The position numbers and the translations under genes are program-made. The notes below the pieces were generated by a model. The model did no database searches. It worked only from the letters and a program-made list of their open reading frames with translations, and had not been told where the DNA came from. This document shows positions 22,742-33,595 of a stretch of 64,000 nt of DNA, piece after piece (within the stretch, counting starts at the first letter, position 1; each line of letters opens with the position of its first letter). The stretch is from NCBI RefSeq assembly GCF_046630445.1, contig NC_092338.1, positions 339,721,001-339,785,000 on the forward strand, written 5' to 3'. This DNA is from Rutidosis leptorrhynchoides. Lineage: Eukaryota > Streptophyta > Magnoliopsida > Asterales > Asteraceae.

Positions 22742-23248
22742 ATGGATATTCACCTGAATTCTGAAGACAGTGTAACCGGAATGGATCAACCAATCAGCCA
22801 TCACCTATTCTGGATGAATTGGGGATGGGTTCGTAGCCTACTTAATTATTGGAGACAAGAAGAAGGCAATCCCTTCCATCCACCACATTGCCCTCTTGGC
22901 GAAGAACCTGAAGCACTTACCGGTGAACCTGTTCGAGACACCATTTTCTCTCTCATTTCCAGAGTATCTCGTCACGATAATATACTATCTCAAATTCTGG
23001 ATCTTATTCATCTGCTCGTCCGAACCGCCAATCATCCCGGTGTAGTAGAAGAAGTCAACGAGCTTCGCGCTCGGGTAGTGGCTTTGGAGAATATGGTGCA
23101 AAGGTTACAAGCACCAGCAGCATCACCGGCAGCAACAGTACCACTGACAACAACACCAACAGTACCATTACCACCACCAACAACATCCGCATCGCAAACC
23201 TCAACTTCACAATCTGTTCCACGAGCATCAACGTCATACGCACCGTAG
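22742..23248 (+). CDS. Small coiled-coil protein of non-autonomous element C
   Basis: A 168-residue ORF of unknown function, the only long frame in C. Residues about 20-60 are Trp/Pro-rich (HLFWMNWGW, then NPFHPPHCPLGEEP). Residues 63-98 form a helix-prone stretch, 102-123 a short coiled coil (EEVNELRARVVALENMVQRL), and 124-168 a Pro/Ala/Thr/Ser tail. The homologous region of G (62654 onward) has an ATG about 45 bp further upstream; C has lost that start (ATGAAT changed to ATAGAT), so 22742 is the first ATG left. The first part of the frame is Ser/Asp-rich in both. A structural or RNA-binding role in mobilisation is possible but unsupported. Confidence 0.6.
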   Translation: MDIHLNSEDSVTGMDQPISHHLFWMNWGWVRSLLNYWRQEEGNPFHPPHCPLGEEPEALTGEPVRDTIFSLISRVSRHDNILSQILDLIHLLVRTANHPGVVEEVNELRARVVALENMVQRLQAPAASPAATVPLTTTPTVPLPPPTTSASQTSTSQSVPRASTSYAP

Positions 23249-26006
23249 TTACCAAGAAATACCAGCAACAATAACCGATGAAGTATTAACTCATTTCCCC
23301 TGAAGAAATTTTATGTATATTTAATCAAAATAAATCTTTTCGTACTAAGCTATTACGTGTGAATCTTAACTGGTAGGTACTACTCGGTTAGTTCATATTA
23401 CTAATATGCAATGATGTACATCCTTCCTTAACAACTTAACCATTGTTAACTACAATCTCTGTTTCAACCCAATGAATTCCATTTCATAATAAACCAAGTG
23501 TATTAATCAATTACATAATTGATTTTACATTTTCAATTTCGATATTCTCGAAACTTTCCAGAAAACATCATCTGTGCCTTGTAAGGTTCACAAAAATTCC
23601 ACGAGCACCAACATCCTTCACAGAGGAATATCAATAAGAATAAATAATGAAGTGTTGATTTCATTAGTGAAAAACTCCGCAAAGATTATGTAATCTTTAA
23701 TGTTTTAGAGATTAATCATTTCTAAGTCAAGCCGAAAATCAAATGAGCTTAATATGATATTAACTCATTAAATCCGTATTACATCTGAAGAAATATACAT
23801 ACATATATTTTCATAAAGACTGTAATGAAAATTCTTTTGTACAAAATATTACTTGTGAAATCTTTAACGGGTAGGTAATTCCCGAGAAATATATAAGTTC
23901 ACAATTAATATGTTATACTGTACATTCTTCAACTTTGATTCAAAAATTATTAACTATGCTCACAGCGATATACAATCGTTTCCATACAAATTCAATTATA
24001 TATTCTGATATTGACATATCAGAATCCAAGTCAAGATTTAACTGGTGACATCATTCTTAGATCTCTATATCTTTCAAAGCTATACTTTGACTTCAAAAAT
24101 GTGAAAGATCCTTTAGCATTATTATTACTAAAAATAATATTGCAATCCCTTTTCAAAGTATCCAGTTTTACCACACTTTCAACCAGTCAACTTCAACTTT
24201 TCAGATTAACCTTATCATAAACTTGACATATACGTTCTTGTTACTGGGGAACCTTTCATGTTCCACCACATTAGCAGTAAATTTACCAACAACTTTATTA
24301 ATCCTTGACCTTTCGAAAAATCCTTATACTCGTTGAAACCCTATCATGTACTCATCCACATCTTGTAACAATAATTGCCATACCAACCACCGGGAATTAG
24401 CAATCAGTATTTTGAATCTCGCAGCATTTTCTACGACAACAGTTATATATAGATAACATCCAACTTCTAGACTTACATACTTCGAATGTGAAGTTTCTGA
24501 AAAACATCTCAAACTATGAACTAGTTCTCTGAAATTGGAAAAATGCTGATGAATCAGCAAAAACTGTAAATGACCTTAACAGTCAAAAGTTTGATGATAA
24601 AGAATAGTATGGTGGTAAAGCTTAGAAAAAGAGAAGGTTTGGAACTGAAAAACGGATTGAGTAAAGTATAAAAGAGGTTGTGGATAAATCACAAAGACTG
24701 AACCTGCCTTCAAAGAATTCAAATGACTCAGTGACTACTGAAACCATTAGTAAGAACCTTACTTCTTATTCTAAACCCTCACAGACAGATTTTCCGCATC
24801 ATCCTCTGATATTAGAAATTCTAAGATATCATCGTATCTTTCATTATAAATCTCCTCGATATTTCTGAAGATATTTTTTTATAACCATTCTTATCTGAAA
24901 TCATTCATCTCTTCGCGCTATCTGTGTTACATCATAAAAGAAACTATTATAGTTTCTAAAATCTGAAAAATTCGAAAAATAGATGTTTTGAAGTAATGTT
25001 GGGAATTGAAGCATGAGTTAGTATAATATAATGACACTTGATCAACGTGATTATATTACAGTAAGTCATGCTGAGTTTCTAATGGAACGTGATAAAGGTT
25101 CACAGATCATACCCTCATCATGAACCATGTTACATAACTCTTTCATTCTATTTAACCTCTAAACATATCAAGAAAATATTTTTCTTGATGATTCAGTCTT
25201 TTTCGAGGTATTCTGGTAATTTGACAAGTCAGATTGTGTCATTACCGTTTCTTTCTTAGAACATTAATTATGTTCATTTCAAAATCCATACCTACGAATT
25301 CTGGACCATTATTCGCTTGACTTAAAGTCGGGAAGAGAAAATGAAAGCATGAAGCTCCGAAATATAATGGAAAATATAAAGCCCGAAAACAATTCTGAAA
25401 TTACAAACCGTGTATATCAATGCGTATAGCAATATAAAGACAGGGGAGAATGAAAAACAATATAACCCCAAGGTAATAGTAGAAGAAAATAACCTCCTCT
25501 GGTGGCAGATGAAAAAGAAGAATGAAGGATACGATAGCTAAGAAAATATCAAGAATCGGAACTGGATTAAGCATTTCACAATCTTTTAGAAGTATGAAAT
25601 AAGGAAGAAGATGTAGGAGTGGTGAAAATAATGAAACGGAAGAGGTCAATTTATAGTTAAATATCAGACATAACAATTGAGGCAGATTACGCATTTAAAG
25701 GAAATCTTAATTTCCTTAAATTTCGAAGAATCAAATCTTATTTAGATTATGAAGATTTTCTATTCCTTAAATTCCGGAAATCAATCGTAACTACGTCAAA
25801 AATTAAGACGAATCTCTATTCTTTCATTTCACTCTTTTACGATAACTTCTCTCATACACTTCGAGAAATCGGATTGTTTTATCCATATTATTCAACGGTG
25901 ATAAAATTCTATTTATCAACTCATATTCGTCATGAAAACATTTTTATTGTTAGCCATGACGACCTCACTTAAATTTCGGGACAAAATTTCTTTAACGGGT
26001 AGGTAC
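23249..26006 (+). other. Internal non-coding region of C with repeated PPT-like motifs
   Basis: There is no coding evidence; frames here are short and unconserved. CTTAACTGGTAGGTAC (23365-23380) and TTTAACGGGTAGGTA (23863-23877) are near copies of the true polypurine tract at 25991-26006. Each is preceded by a similar TTAC-GTGAA-TCTT word, so the block is a diverged internal duplication. Confidence 0.65.
25991..26006 (+). other. Polypurine tract of C
   Basis: TTTAACGGGTAGGTAC directly abuts the 3' LTR. The preceding ATTTCGGGACAAAATTT is almost the same as in D and F. Confidence 0.75.
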
Positions 26007-26171
26007 TGTGATGACCCGGAAAATTTTTGACCAAATTTAAACTTAATCTTTGTATGATTAACATTTCCGACACGATAAGCAAAGTCTGTAAAACTGAATC
26101 TCAAAATTTTTGAACTATTCAAATACCTTTCAGCTGTTCTCGACGATTCTCGAACAATTATATGTATATAG

Positions 26172-26243
<72 letters not shown>

Positions 26244-26930
26244 TATAACTTGAAAACATAACAATGTATTAATTGTTTAATACCGTACATTAAACTGATT
26301 GGTTTAAATATTTATTTGAATATATATGATAAGTTGGAATATTAATTTTATGAATAACTTGCGACGTATATTTAAAACGTGTTTATGAATGTTGAAAATA
26401 TATATTAACTTGGTCATAAAACGATTTGTTATTATATATATGTACTAACAAATAGCGAGACGATAATTTATAGAAGTAAATGATCAAAATACTCGAAAGT
26501 TTAAGATATACTTTGAGTGGTATAGTTTAGGGATAATTTAAGGCTATATTTTGACAAAGGTACGTGCCACAAAATGTAAAATACAAGTTTTCTCAGCGTA
26601 CGAAAGGACATTTGAAAAACTGAAACCGGGACATAAGTCGAGTGATGACGTACGACTTATCGGAACAAAAATTACAAGTCAACTATGCATGTGAATTTAA
26701 TATAATATATAATTAATTATATAAATTAAATATATTATATATATTATATAAAATTATGTCGACAAACAAAAAGTTAAAAGTTTGTGAGCTGGATCAGAGG
26801 GCCATGCGATCGCATGACCTTGAAGCACAAATCCCATGCGATCGCATGGGGTACTTTTTCAGAAAAGGTTCTATAAATTGCTCAGTTTTCACGCTCTTTC
26901 TCTAAATCATATATTACAACGTATTTATTT

Positions 26931-27019
<89 letters not shown>

Positions 27020-28714
27020 GATTAATATTATTATTAATCTTATTGTTATTAATATTATTAATTAGTATTATACATAAAATACTACGACGAGGTTATGAGC
27101 GTGTCACTTTCAAAATGATTTTCAAGCGGGATAGAGCTAAGGAAATTATGGGTTGTTGCCAAGGAGGTTATGGGTAATGTTCGGGGGTATATTTGTGAAT
27201 CAAACCTAGTGTTTATCATCTCCGTTATGTCTACGTACTTTCTACAATATTGAATCTCAATATTAATACGTAAGCATTTATATTTTATATTTTATAAATT
27301 AATAGTGTATACATACTAGTGCTCGAGTGTATATATTTATACATGCTTGTATGCTAAATTTTGTCGTTAAACAGTTTATAATGAATCACGAATTAAATAC
27401 ATATATTACTGGTAAAAGGTATATGATATACATGTTTTCGGAAAGCTGGCGAAAAATCAATAACTTTTCATTTAGACACAGAATAGTTTCGATGAACGGA
27501 TTAAAAGATATGATCAACTGAATTATGATTGACGTTAATTGAAATTGCTTTTGAATCTGCAATTAAGATTTAAACAACTTTTTTACGAGATTGATAAAGT
27601 GAACTTTTAAATATTACCAACCGAGTAAATGACTCCTTATATAAGGTATGTCTCGTTTTGTTGAACTATTGTCAAAATTGACTTTTTGAAATGACTTTGG
27701 ATAACTTTTGTATGTCGATCTCGAGCATTAGGATTATGATACACTATGACCTGACCTAGCTTGATAGACATTTATTGACCAATATATGTTCTCTAGGTTG
27801 AGATCTACGATTATTTGGTAATCCAAGTTTCAGTCACATTTTGGTGAACGACTTTATATGCTGCTAAGGTGAGTTTCATTTGCTCCCTTTTTAATTGCTT
27901 TTGCAATCTATATTTTTGGGCTGAGAATACATGCACTTTATTTTAAACGCAATGGATACAAGTATATACTAAATTCTACACCGAGTTTGAACCGAAAATC
28001 CCTTAGCTTTGGTAACTAGTAACTGCCGGTTATAAGAACTAGTGGGCGCGAGTAGTTGTATATGGATCCATAGGGCTTGATATCCCCGTCCGAGCTAGAG
28101 CACTAGCCTTTTAACGGACGTATGCTATTTGAGAAGCGTACACGTTGGTTTGCGTGTATTATTAAGATGATTATACAAAGGGTATAAATTATATATACGT
28201 TAAAGTTTAGTTACCAGGGTGCTCAATTTCGTAGAATATTTTGATAAACGTTTCTGGATGAAACAACTGAAATCTTGTGATCCACCTTTATATACAGATT
28301 ATACGAAACATTAAAACTATGAACTCACCAACCTTTGTGTTGACACTTGTTAGCATGTTTATTCTCAGGTTCCCTAGAAGTCTTTCGCTGTTTACTTATA
28401 TGATAGACAAGCTATGTACATGGAGTCTTATATGACATATTTTTCAAGGAAACGTTGCATTCACCAAATCATCACCATGCATCTTATTTTGACTGCATTG
28501 TTAACGGAAGTACTATTGTAAACTACTATTTACGGTGATTGTCTATATGTAGAAATCATCAGATGTCGAAAACCTTTGATTTAAATATTCATTTATGGTG
28601 TGCCTTTTCAAAAGAATGCAATGTTTACAAAACGTATCATATAGAGGTCAAATACCTCGCAATGAAATCAATGAATGACGTGTTCGTCCATATGGATTTG
28701 GAGTAATCGTCACA
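26007..28714 (+). repeat. 3' LTR of C, 2708 bp
   Basis: Nearly identical to the 5' LTR, with about 18 substitutions plus different microsatellite lengths. It ends CGTCACA and is followed by the ATACC duplication. It includes AT (26174-26241) and TTA (26939-27018) arrays and dyad pair 7. Confidence 0.93.
26803..26879 (+). promoter_or_regulatory. Dyad pair 7 and TATA box in C 3' U3
   Basis: CATGCGATCGCATG occurs at 26803-26816 and 26835-26848, 32 bp apart; TATAAATT follows at 26872-26879. Unchanged relative to the 5' LTR. Confidence 0.8.
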
Positions 28715-28835
28715 ATACCTTTTTGTGTGGGTTATTATTTATTGACTATGGTTAGGGGTATGAGGCATGGTAGCATAATAGGAGGTGGTATATTTATTAC
28801 TTTAATTGCTGAATATCTCGGTGTTGATAGAAGTC

Positions 28836-28847
28836 GGGGGGGGGGGG
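28836..28847 (+). repeat. 12-G homopolymer within the env-like ORF of B
   Basis: Twelve consecutive G residues, in frame with the flanking env-like sequence (read as repeated Gly). It probably arose by slippage. Confidence 0.85.
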
Positions 28848-29277
28848 AATATTAATGGCAGAACTAGAACCCCGCGATAGAATAGATTTGCGTGTTTATC
28901 ATGGTGCTAAGGTCTTAAAAAAATGAAACAACGCGGCAGCACGTTATGATGGCAGGCATCCACAGGTTGAGAGAGATCAACAGCAAGGTCAACCGGGAGG
29001 GGGTAATCCAATGACGGAAATGCAAATTTTTATGTCTCGACACGAGTATGAAATGGCTAGACAAAAAGCATTTCAAGATTGGCAGTATCATCAAAGCCAA
29101 ATCATAAGTCATTGTACACACGTAGGTAGAAACTACATTCCTACCGTTATGCCCGAATTTGCTCCTTGGACATTAGAGAGCTGACCACCATATCCTACAT
29201 ATGACCCGGTCCAAGCATTTTACAACATCTATGGATACGCTTGGGACCCATACTGGAACCATCCTCCTCATCCGTAA

Positions 29278-31387
29278 TTTTCTATTTTTGTTTATTTTAT
29301 TGTAATGTTACTAATTCTTAATTTTCTTATTTCTTATTTCTTATTTTATTATTATAATAGCTTTTATAATTTTCTAACTTTATTAGATTTTAATAATTTT
29401 TGAATGTGGTGTGAAAACCCAACTTCAAAAATATGTATATATGTGTTTGTAGTTTATCTCATGTACAAAACAGGGTAAAACAGCGCATTTTCAAAGACTG
29501 GCATTAAGTTCAGCAAAAGCTAGTAATTTTGACGATGAAATGAAAAAACAAATGTGATGTACCAACAGACAGAATGAACAAATGATGTGCACCATTTATC
29601 ATTCAGCAAACAAACGCCAATATGTTTGGAAATTTTGGTAAAATTTAATTATTTTTCTACGCTAATCACCCTCAATAATTTAAATTGTTACTAATTTCTT
29701 GCAAATGAGGACATTGCAAGATCTTAAGTGTGAGAAGGGGTCAAATTCTTTCGGATTTTTAAAATTTTTAACTTATACACTTGGTTACCATTAAAAATAC
29801 TAGTAACGCAGTAGTTGTATTAGAATCTAGTGCTCTCTGATAACAAAGAACAGCCCTAGTCTTATATACTGACTAGCCACTTCTAGTAAAAATTTTCAAA
29901 ATTTTCAATTAAATAAATTCAAAATCATGTTTATACATATTTATGAACGTTAAAACTAGGTGTTAACACCGAAATTATTGTTACCTCGGAAAGGACATAA
30001 ATTGAGAAACAAACCAAAATGTTAGAATTCATTTAAAATGGAATAGAGGACCATAAAAAGGCAAATAAAAGAAAATAAAAGCCAAGTATGGGAAAATTTA
30101 CCAAGTTATTTAAAACATAAGTCACATATTTTTGTAACAAATAACTGAAGATACTTTTGTTTTGGACGATTTTAATCAGTTTTACCCGATTTACTGTAAT
30201 ATATTTGAAAGAAAGATGGATCTACACGATGAATCAATTCCATCATTAAAAGGAACTAAAGTCTTTCGAAAAAGAAACGCGCTTCTTGATTTAGGTCATG
30301 AAGTTGTCGTCCAGACCAGCTGTAGGTTGACGAAAAATTTAGAAAAATCATCACTAAAATCAGTAGGAAATCCACGGACCTCAGCATAAAACAGGGTCGC
30401 CAAGTGGTCAGACTTATCCTAACCATGAGAGGATCTGTCCTGTAAAATGGGGAGGATGCCGTGCAAATTAGCTGGATAAGACTAATGAATCAGATCCCCA
30501 GAAAGGATAATCTCCTTAAAAGATCAAAAATCAGCTTTTAAGCCTGATATTACTCAATCCTAGAGATGGACCTTAAAGATTGAGAATTACAAACTCATGG
30601 AATTCGATGATATCTAAACTCGAGCTTGAACGAGAAAATATTTTGATCAAAATTATAAACCGATTTGTTTTCTGAAAACCCATTTTCAATGCGTTCATTA
30701 CCATTGAACGCAAAATCCTAGGAATTCACCTGGAATTCATTAGGTCACCTGAACCAAATCGGGTGTCAACCGTAAGAACGGTGGTTGCATAGCATGGTCA
30801 AAGATAGGACCTTGTGCCAAACCATAAAATTATAAGGGTGAGCTTTACTATTGCTCCTACCAAGGATAGTAATTGCATCCGACACATTATAGACCATAAT
30901 TAAAAGCATGTCATGGGACATTGCCTTAACAATTGCTTGATCAACGCTTTCCTTTACAACCGGACAGTAGTTTATCGAAAGGTAATATACGGAGCAAGTA
31001 TACTGGACGTGTTGCTTTCCTAATACAAGGTTAGCAAGTGGGTAACACAAAACCGCAAGTGTTGAGCTAAAATTTTCAAATCTGAAACCCACCAAACCCA
31101 CAAAAACAATTTGCAAACACCGGTGAAGGGTTATTCCGGAAAACTTATCTAGGGTAAAAACTAGATTTAATTTTCAAAAGATCAAATGTTTTTATAAAGA
31201 TCCAATTTCCTTAATGGATCTAAACTTTTATAGTCATGTGGGACTGTAAACCACATCGTTACTACCATTGTTTATACCGCCGTATAGAAATCACTGATAT
31301 ACAAAGTGTGAAGAATAAAGAAGTGATTCTAGTATATTTCAAGACTATATAGCTTGAGGACAAGCAACACTCAAGTGTGAGAATATT
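29278..31387 (+). other. 3' non-coding region and polypurine tract of B
   Basis: This 2.1-kb stretch lies between the env-like ORF and the 3' LTR. Short frames (30162-30389; 30766-31116 on the other strand) have no support. A fifth ACCGAAATT-type motif lies near 29970. TTAAGTGTGAGAAGGGG near 29726 and TCAAGTGTGAGAATATT at 31371-31387 are alike; the latter touches the LTR and is the likely polypurine tract, preceded by the Athila-style GAGGACAAGC word. Confidence 0.65.
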
Positions 31388-31857
31388 TGATAATGCTAAA
31401 AATGAACATATATTTCATAGCATTATCCCTCAAGAAAGACAAGCTTTTAGTTGCAATTGTTCTATTTACTAGTGATATTCATTTAAATAATAAAAGGTGA
31501 AGACAAAAGACAGATGCGATGAATTGAAGACGTAAACGACCAAAAAGCTCAAAAGTACAAAGTACAATCAAAGTGGTTCCAATTATTGATGAGAAATGTC
31601 TCAAAATTACAAGAGTACAAGCCGCAAAACGCAAAGTACAAGATATTAAATTATACGAAAGGACGTTCGAAAATTCAAAACCGAGACATGAACCAGCTTT
31701 CAACGTACGACACAACGGATCAGAAATTATAAATTAATTATGTATATAAATATAATATAATATATAATTAATTATATAAATTATATATTTATATTATATT
31801 TATAATAAAATCCTTCGGCAGACTAAGATCCAAACTTGGATGAGCTGGAATCACGAC

Positions 31858-31924
31858 CTCCGCACTCGCGGAGTTTGAAAGCCCAAAAAGGCCGCACTCG
31901 CGGAGCACTCTCTGTCTATAAAAG
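31858..31924 (+). promoter_or_regulatory. Dyad pair 8 and TATA box in B 3' U3
   Basis: CCGCACTCGCGGAG occurs at 31860-31873 and 31892-31905, 32 bp apart; TATAAAAG follows at 31917-31924. Both dyads are unchanged from the 5' LTR, although many surrounding CpG sites have decayed. Confidence 0.8.
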
Positions 31925-33101
31925 AACATGCATTTCAACGATTTATATATACCTTTTATATTTTATAGATATTTTTCTTTCCCCATTTTTATGTATCAAG
32001 TATCACTCCAAATCGTAATCTCAATTTGTAATTTTAATTTTAAGTTAGTGATAATAATAAGGATCGATTAGTCGAATGTTTTAAGGTTTTGTAAGTCTAA
32101 ACTCTGTTCGTGTACCACTACGCTAATAACACCCACTGTAAGTTATGTTTATGTTATTTTCATTAATGTCTCGTAGCTAAGTTATTATTATGCTTATTTA
32201 ATGCCGAAGTAATCGTGATGTTTGACTAAAAATATTAAAATTGGGTAATTGGGCTTTGTACCATAATTGGGGTTTAGACAAAAGAACGACACTTGTGGAA
32301 ATTAGACTATGGGCTATTAATAGGGCTTTATATTTGTTTAACTAAATGATAGTTTGTTAATTTTAATATAAAGATTTACAATTGGACGTCCCTATAAATA
32401 ACCATATACACTTGATCGGACACGATGGGCGGGATATTTATATGTACGAATAATCGTTCATTTAACCGGACACGGGAATGGATTAATAGTCTATGGAATT
32501 ATTAAAACAGGGGTGAAATTATGTGCAAGGACACTTGGCATAATTGATAACAAAGTATTAAAACCTTGGATTACACGCAGTCGATATCCTGGTGTAATTA
32601 TTAAACAAAGTATTAAGACCTTGTTACAGTTTAAGCCCCCAATTAGTTAGAATATTTAACTTCGGGTATAAGGATAATTTGACGAGGACACTCGCAATTT
32701 ATATTTATGACTGATGGACTGTTATGGACAAAAACCAGACGGACATATTGAATAATCCAGGACAAAGAACAATTAACCCATGGGAATAAACTAAAATCAA
32801 CACGTCAAACATCATGATTACGGAAGTTTAAATAAGCATAATTCTTTTATTTCATATATAATTCCTTTATTTTCATATTTAATTGCACTTTTAATTATCG
32901 TACTCTTTAATTATCGCAAGTTTATTTTATTGCAATTTTATTTATCGCAATTTCATTATCGTTATTTATTTTACGCTTTAAATTAAGTCTTTTATTTATT
33001 ATTTAATATTTTTACATTAGGTTTTAACTGCGACTAAAGTTATAAAAATCGACAAACCGGTCATTAAACGGTAAAAACCCCCCATTATATTAATAATATT
33101 A

Positions 33102-33226
<125 letters not shown>

Positions 33227-33259
33227 ATTTTTATAAGATTAAAACTAATATAGTGTTAA

Positions 33260-33379
33260 GGGGGATGATTCTCACACACACTTTTTTGATCCTCACACAC
33301 CTATTTTAACCTTTTACTCTTCTAATAATACTCAATTGATGTGTGAGGATCAAAAAAGTGTGTGTGAGAATCATCCCCC
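33260..33379. mobile_element. 120-bp foldback MITE (Mutator-like) in B's 3' LTR
   Basis: It has perfect 40-bp terminal inverted repeats starting GGGGGATGATTCTCACACAC (33260-33299 and 33340-33379) around a 40-bp centre. It is flanked by 9-bp direct repeats TAGTGTTAA (33251-33259 and 33380-33388). B's 5' LTR has the empty site with one substitution. A 9-bp duplication points to the Mutator-like superfamily. It encodes nothing and depends on a transposase supplied elsewhere. Confidence 0.9.
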
Positions 33380-33595
33380 TAGTGTTAAGCTTGTTTAAGT
33401 GTATCCCTGTGGAACGAACGGACTTACTATAAATTATACTACTGTACGATTAGGTACACTGCCTATAAGTGTTGTAGCAAGGTTTAGGTATATCCATTCT
33501 ATAAATAAATAAATATCTTGTGTAAAATTGTATCATATTTAATAGTATTTCCTAGTAAAATATAAGCTATTTAATATACGCCTCGCATAACATCA

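Larger units (their letters stand above)
19617..28714 (+). mobile_element. Element C: non-autonomous LTR retrotransposon, 9.1 kb, nested in B
   Basis: The LTRs at 19617-22304 and 26007-28714 begin TGTGATGACCCGG and end CGTCACA. The internal region is only 3.7 kb and contains a tRNA-iMet primer site, one small ORF and a polypurine tract, but no gag, protease, RT or integrase. I count about 18 substitutions between the LTRs outside the microsatellites, about 0.7 percent, so it is much younger than its host B. The leader word GACTTCGACCGTGT, the primer site and the tract AACGGGTAGGTAC are shared with D, marking C as a large-retrotransposon-derivative type parasite of a Tekay-like family. G is a relative. 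Confidence 0.93.
18821..29277 (+). pseudogene. Athila env-like ORF of B, interrupted by element C
   Basis: The coding parts are 18821-19616 and 28720-29277, with C between them. The frame reads through a tandem TAG-TGA near 19190, then contains MRHMSLLDMARALRIYTPEE, the recognisable Athila ORF block. A frameshift lies near 19450, after which HRFLANSITQRGK continues up to the C insertion. After C it resumes with FCVGYYL and the MRHGSIIGGG block, with TGA stops at 28924 and 29182 where related proteins would probably have Trp. It ends PHP-TAA at 29275-29277. It is placed where Athila elements carry their env-like gene. I see no convincing signal peptide, and membrane function is not shown. Confidence 0.78.

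Noticed and set aside
28836..28847. 12-G run as a regulatory G-quadruplex
   Set aside because: A single homopolymer inside decayed coding sequence is more simply explained by slippage.
18821..29277. Env-like ORF as a true membrane glycoprotein
   Set aside because: I could not see a convincing signal peptide or transmembrane segment; only position and Athila similarity support the name.
30162..31116. Small frames in B's 3' region (75 and 116 codons)
   Set aside because: No domain, no recognised relative, and a position in non-coding sequence of a decayed element.
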